A stretch of DNA of 46,276 nt from contig CANQNJ010000008.1 in NCBI GenBank assembly GCA_947625185.1, forward strand, positions 1 through 46,276, given 5' to 3'. The stretch comes from an uncultured Clostridia bacterium (GTDB lineage: Bacteria; Bacillota; Clostridia; Christensenellales; CAG-314). The translations under genes were made by a program, and so were the position numbers. Under the pieces are notes generated by a model that was not told where the DNA came from, made no database searches, and saw only the letters and a list, made by a program, of their open reading frames with translations. The stretch's first letter is position 1; every line of letters begins with the position of its first letter. This document shows positions 43,480-46,276 of the stretch, piece by piece.

Positions 43480-44268
43480 TTAGTCCATTGACGCGCCGCC
43501 ATCGATATTCAACGCTTGTCCCGTGATGTGATCTGCATATTCCGAACAGAGGAAAAGCACGGCATAGGCAATATCTTCGGGCTTTTGATCGCCGCGTTCC
43601 AAAGGTATAAAATGTTTGAGACTCTCTTTCCAGGAAGTTTCTCTGTCCTGACCCGCAGCAACATAGCTATCCAATATCTTTTCCCACATGGGCGTACGGA
43701 TAATGCCCGGGCAGACGGAGTTTACGTTAATGTTGTAATCTGCGCCCGCATATGCGGCTGCTTGCGTCAAGTATATGATCGCCGCCTTTGTCATTCCGTA
43801 ATAGGCAAAGCCCTCCTTCATAGCATGCCGTCCCGCAAACGACGCAGTGGAAACGATCTTGCCGTGATTGTATTTTTGCATACGCTTTACCGCCGCTTGC
43901 AAACCGTTGCTTGTGCCCATCAGATTCACGTTGATGAGTTTGGAAATTTCCTCTTGCGTGGTTTCGAGGAATGAACCGAGCGTCACAATGCCGGCGTTGT
44001 TGACGACAATGTCCAAGCGACCCGTTTCGCGTTCGGCGCGTTCCATAACGCCGTCCACTTGCTCGAACTTACCCACGTCACAGCCCACAGCCACTCCGTT
44101 TAAGCCCTCTTTTGCGAGATTGTCAACAACGTGCGCACAGTTCTTTTCGATGAGATCCGCCACATAAACCTTTGCTCCCGCACGAGCGAGTTGCGTAACT
44201 ATCGCCTCGCCTATACCTCTGCCTGCGCCGAACACTACAGCTGTTTGTCCTTTCAAATCGACTTGCAT
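43480..44268 (-). CDS. Short-chain dehydrogenase/reductase
   Basis: A 262-residue classical SDR. The dinucleotide motif is GAGRGIG (14-20), NNAG is at 90-93, and the catalytic set is Ser143, Tyr157 and Lys161. Asp38 after the second strand favours NAD(H). The C-terminal NIDGGASMD is typical of sugar or sterol dehydrogenases; the substrate is unknown. The start has GGAG upstream. The macrodomain gene follows after three bases, so it is part of the sirtuin operon. Confidence 0.9.
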   Translation of the reverse strand: MQVDLKGQTAVVFGAGRGIGEAIVTQLARAGAKVYVADLIEKNCAHVVDNLAKEGLNGVAVGCDVGKFEQVDGVMERAERETGRLDIVVNNAGIVTLGSFLETTQEEISKLINVNLMGTSNGLQAAVKRMQKYNHGKIVSTASFAGRHAMKEGFAYYGMTKAAIIYLTQAAAYAGADYNINVNSVCPGIIRTPMWEKILDSYVAAGQDRETSWKESLKHFIPLERGDQKPEDIAYAVLFLCSEYADHITGQALNIDGGASMD

Positions 44269-44360
44269 AATATATTCTCCTTTACTCGCAATGAAATGTC
44301 AATATTCTCACAGTAATTTTATCTGATTTGCATTGAAAATTAACGTATTTGCAAAAAAAT

Positions 44361-44717
44361 TTACATTATCTCGGCGTCGGTCGCAGTATAACCTCCCAAC
44401 GAATTTGCCTTGACTTGTATGCAAATGTATTTTATCGCGCTGTGTTGCGAAGCAAAAAAACGACGTTTGACGGCGGGAGAAACACGCAGCCAATCTCCTG
44501 CTGCAAGAGAAACTGTTTCGCCGTCGATCACTGCCTCGCCCTCTCCTTCCAGAATTCCGTAGATCTCTTCGTTTTGCTTGTGCGCATGCACGAAAGGTAC
44601 GCTTGCTCCCGCAGGAAGTACGTTTATGCTGATTTCCGCGCCCGTGAGACCAAGTGCGTCGTGTAATTCTACGCGCGAATCGTCTTTTACGCTTACTTTT
44701 TTGAAATTGTTTGCCAT
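44361..44717 (-). CDS. Small cupin-domain protein
   Basis: A 118-residue single cupin. Motif 1 is FVHAHKQNEEIYGILEGEGE with two His and a Glu as metal ligands; motif 2 is weaker (GDWLRVSPAVKRRF) and lacks the usual His. The start has a strong GGAGG site. It is divergent from the HxlR gene, its probable regulator, and 92 bp ahead of the SDR, so it may be the first gene of the sirtuin operon or a separate unit. Confidence 0.88.
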   Translation of the reverse strand: MANNFKKVSVKDDSRVELHDALGLTGAEISINVLPAGASVPFVHAHKQNEEIYGILEGEGEAVIDGETVSLAAGDWLRVSPAVKRRFFASQHSAIKYICIQVKANSLGGYTATDAEIM

Positions 44718-44768
44718 TTGGGATACCTCCGAAAAAATATTTTGTAATTCTCACCGAATTACGCCCAT

Positions 44769-44799
44769 AGTATAGCAAACAAATAAAAGAAATGGTCAA
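44769..44799 (-). promoter_or_regulatory. Probable promoter of the cupin gene
   Basis: On the minus strand TATACT (44769-44774) is a good -10 box; TTGACC (44794-44799) is 19 bp upstream, a longer spacer than usual, which suits a regulated promoter. Confidence 0.5.
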
Positions 44800-44811
44800 A
44801 TGTTACTATTC

Positions 44812-44826
44812 TATTATCCGATAATA
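44812..44826. promoter_or_regulatory. Palindromic operator candidate for HxlR
   Basis: TATTATC-C-GATAATA is a perfect 7 bp palindrome with one central base, placed midway between the divergent cupin and HxlR promoters. Confidence 0.6.
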
Positions 44827-44856
44827 AATTAGTTACATAGTTTCCGATTTGAACTA

Positions 44857-44886
44857 TTGACAACGCACGCGACTTAATGCTACAAT
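44857..44886 (+). promoter_or_regulatory. Promoter of the HxlR gene
   Basis: A consensus TTGACA (44857-44862) and TACAAT (44881-44886) are 18 bp apart. Confidence 0.8.
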
Positions 44887-44918
44887 AATACCATCTTGTA
44901 AAAAGGTAGGTGAAGATT

Positions 44919-45248
44919 ATGTTGACGAAAGACGAACTGCCCGAATGCCCCGTTGCCACCACCGTTCAACTTATAGGTAATAAGTGGAAACTGCTGTTGA
45001 TACGCAATTTGATATACAACGGAAAACAACGTTTTACGGATTTTATCAGGACTATCCCCGCTATCAGTAAAAAAGTGCTGACGGACAACCTGCGCGCGTT
45101 GGAAGAGGACGGACTTATTGAGCGAAAGGTCTTTGCCGAAGTACCGCCGCGCGTGGAGTATTCGTTATCTCCGCTCGGCAATTCGCTACGCCCCATCATC
45201 GACGCGATGGCGGAATGGGGAACGGAATACAAATATAACTTGCAATAA
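44919..45248 (+). CDS. HxlR-family transcriptional regulator
   Basis: A 109-residue winged-helix protein with the family pattern CPVATTVQLIGNKWKLLLIR, then RFTDFIRTIPAISKKVLTDN and PPRVEYSLSPLG (wing). The single N-terminal Cys (CPVATT) is at the position used for thiol sensing in several HxlR regulators such as YodB and HypR. ATG at 44919 is preferred over an in-frame GTG at 44910 because the AGGTAGGTG site fits it better. It is divergent from the cupin gene and likely controls the cupin and sirtuin genes. Confidence 0.9.
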   Translation: MLTKDELPECPVATTVQLIGNKWKLLLIRNLIYNGKQRFTDFIRTIPAISKKVLTDNLRALEEDGLIERKVFAEVPPRVEYSLSPLGNSLRPIIDAMAEWGTEYKYNLQ

Positions 45249-45588
45249 AGCGAGATTTTCAGAACCCATATGTGCATTTAACAAAATAAGGCAGGGATTT
45301 TCCATTACCTTTTTTCAATATGCGCACACCGCTATTATCTTTGATTTTATTGTTTATATATTGCGCTCTGACATACTTCTCGGCTTACTACAACCGATAA
45401 CGCATATCCATACGCCACTCCGAAGAGCAGCCGTGCGTAATCCTACGGATTCGCGAGGTATACGGGACTTACGGCGCAACGCAATAGACATATATGCAAT
45501 GCCAATGATATAAACGCCTGTCGGCTGTGCGGGCAAGATAAAAATTACTCGTCCGATCCGAAAAATTCATCTTTCTTCGGCGGACGCA
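45249..45588. other. Intergenic region without recognised gene
   Basis: About 340 bp between HxlR and the CPCC gene. Short open frames on both strands lack ribosome sites and family resemblance. No clear terminator is seen. Confidence 0.5.
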
Positions 45589-45798
45589 CTATTTAATAAA
45601 CCTTTCTGCAACAGCGCCGAACTTTTTGTAATTTTCCTTTGCTTGATTCAAAGAAACTTTATTTGCAAAGCCTTCCGGATTAGGATTTTCCGATGGACGC
45701 GGATCATCTTTCCTAGAACAAACGGGGCAAATATTATATTCGCCGATAGGCTTAGAATCAAAAGTATAATAACCGCAGCAAGGAAATTTATATTTCAA
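45589..45798 (-). CDS. Cysteine-rich CPCC-family protein
   Basis: A 69-residue protein with two Cys pairs, FPCCGYYTFDSKP and YNICPVCSRKDD, followed by VSLNQAKENYKKFGAVAE, the pattern of the CPCC family. It probably binds zinc. The start seems to be a TTG at 45798, since no in-frame ATG or good ribosome site lies upstream; the first Cys is Phe-preceded (FPCC) rather than the usual CPCC. Function unknown. Confidence 0.8.
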   Translation of the reverse strand: MKYKFPCCGYYTFDSKPIGEYNICPVCSRKDDPRPSENPNPEGFANKVSLNQAKENYKKFGAVAERFIK

Positions 45799-45846
45799 AT
45801 GTTTTTCTTTGCGAACTTGAACATATCGCTCCGCTGAATTGAAATT

Positions 45847-46164
45847 TTACCGCTTTTTCATTTTCGGCATCGGCAGGTCGTCATACATTGCTTCAAATAA
45901 ACCCGTTAAAAAAGCCTTATCGTCAACATTGTCCACAAGCAGCATTTCCTTTGCGCCCTCATACGGCAAGGAATACTCCGCTTGGGGCAAATAGGATAAA
46001 GCGGATTTCACGGGTTTTACGAGCAATCTATCGTCGTAGATTCCGCCGACAAGTTTGCCGCGATAGTAAATCAGAAATTCACCCATCATTGGCTTGTAGG
46101 TGATGTCCGCTAATTCGGATAGTTGCTCCAAAATGAAATTCAAATATTCCTTGCTTGACGCCAT
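45847..46164 (-). CDS. TfoX N-terminal domain protein
   Basis: A 105-residue protein with the TfoX/Sxy N-terminal fold: ITYKPMMGEFLIYYRGKLVGGIYDDRLLVKPV is the core, and YEGAKEMLLVDNVDDKAFL the second half. In Gram-negatives TfoX regulates competence, but single-domain forms in Firmicutes have no proven role. The start has a GGAGGG site. Confidence 0.9.
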   Translation of the reverse strand: MASSKEYLNFILEQLSELADITYKPMMGEFLIYYRGKLVGGIYDDRLLVKPVKSALSYLPQAEYSLPYEGAKEMLLVDNVDDKAFLTGLFEAMYDDLPMPKMKKR

Positions 46165-46186
46165 AGTCCCTCCGTTAAATGGAAAT

Positions 46187-46276
46187 TTACCTTGCTATGA
46201 TTTCTTTTGCAATTGCATCAACGCTTTTCGACGTTGTTTGGATTTTGATTGTATTTAACCGATGATACAACGGGAG
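46187..46276 (-). CDS. C-terminal end of a probable P-loop kinase (partial)
   Basis: The last 29 codons of a gene cut by the window edge, reading PLYHRLNTIKIQTTSKSVDA and then IAKEIIAR before the stop. The pattern PLY...(hydrophobic strand)...TTSKSVDAIAKEI resembles the end of shikimate kinase-type and related P-loop kinases. It lies 22 bp upstream of the TfoX-N gene and may share its transcript. Confidence 0.55.
   Translation of the reverse strand, partial: LPLYHRLNTIKIQTTSKSVDAIAKEIIAR

Noticed and set aside
1..46276. CRISPR array, rRNA, T-box leader or intact insertion sequence
   Set aside because: No regularly spaced repeats, rRNA core sequences, T-box motif (TGGNACCGCG) or transposase frames were seen on either strand.

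Overview
The window looks like a stretch of a Bacillota (Clostridia-type) chromosome, probably from an uncultured gut lineage. Supporting signs are strong GGAGG-type ribosome binding sites, TTGACA/TATAAT promoters, many short hairpin-plus-T-run terminators, and typical families: YhcN/YlaJ-like, DUF4364, DegV, DUF421 with DUF4363, an ECF transporter S component, HxlR and CPCC proteins. The finer taxonomy cannot be fixed from this sequence.

Layout. 1-0.75 kb: tRNA-Leu(CAA) on minus and tRNA-Arg(CCG) on plus; the end of the latter is duplicated in a 65 bp direct repeat. 0.78-3.98 kb: a tightly overlapping minus-strand redox operon (MarR, flavodoxin, FMN reductase, CMD-cupin fusion, ABM monooxygenase, flavodoxin lipoprotein), whose promoter lies in a large palindrome. 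4.4-10.6 kb: deoC, a 56-residue membrane protein, a secreted YhcN-like protein, an M3 oligopeptidase, an alpha/beta hydrolase with an SDR that seems to be read from a leaderless mRNA, and a DUF1295 methyltransferase-like protein. 10.8-20.4 kb: a minus-strand run of GH3 glucosidase, pgi, hisS, P-type ATPase and ABC-F ATPase. 20.9-24.7 kb: DegV, cysE and conserved proteins.

24.9-29.3 kb is an AT-richer island next to tRNA-Leu(AAG). It holds two XRE regulators, a DUF4352-like membrane protein, a large membrane protein with a C11 tract, an integrase remnant and degenerate direct repeats, so it looks like a decayed integrative element. 29.5-34.1 kb carries a four-pass membrane protein, a structured intergenic region and a GH94-like protein that seems to lack most of the catalytic barrel. 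34.2-37.1 kb holds DUF421/DUF4363, an ECF S component preceded by a highly structured leader ending in a terminator (riboswitch candidate), and murI. 37.3-40.6 kb is a BvgS-like hybrid sensor kinase.

The most notable region is 40.9-45.2 kb. A class M sirtuin (protein ADP-ribosyltransferase type) and a zinc-type macrodomain (ADP-ribosyl hydrolase type) are packed with a radical-SAM-like DUF5131 protein, an SDR and a cupin, next to a divergent HxlR regulator. The canonical partners of this sirtuin, GcvH-L and lipoate ligase, are not seen, so this may be a variant reversible ADP-ribosylation system with a different target. The window ends with a CPCC protein, a TfoX-N protein and the last codons of a probable P-loop kinase.
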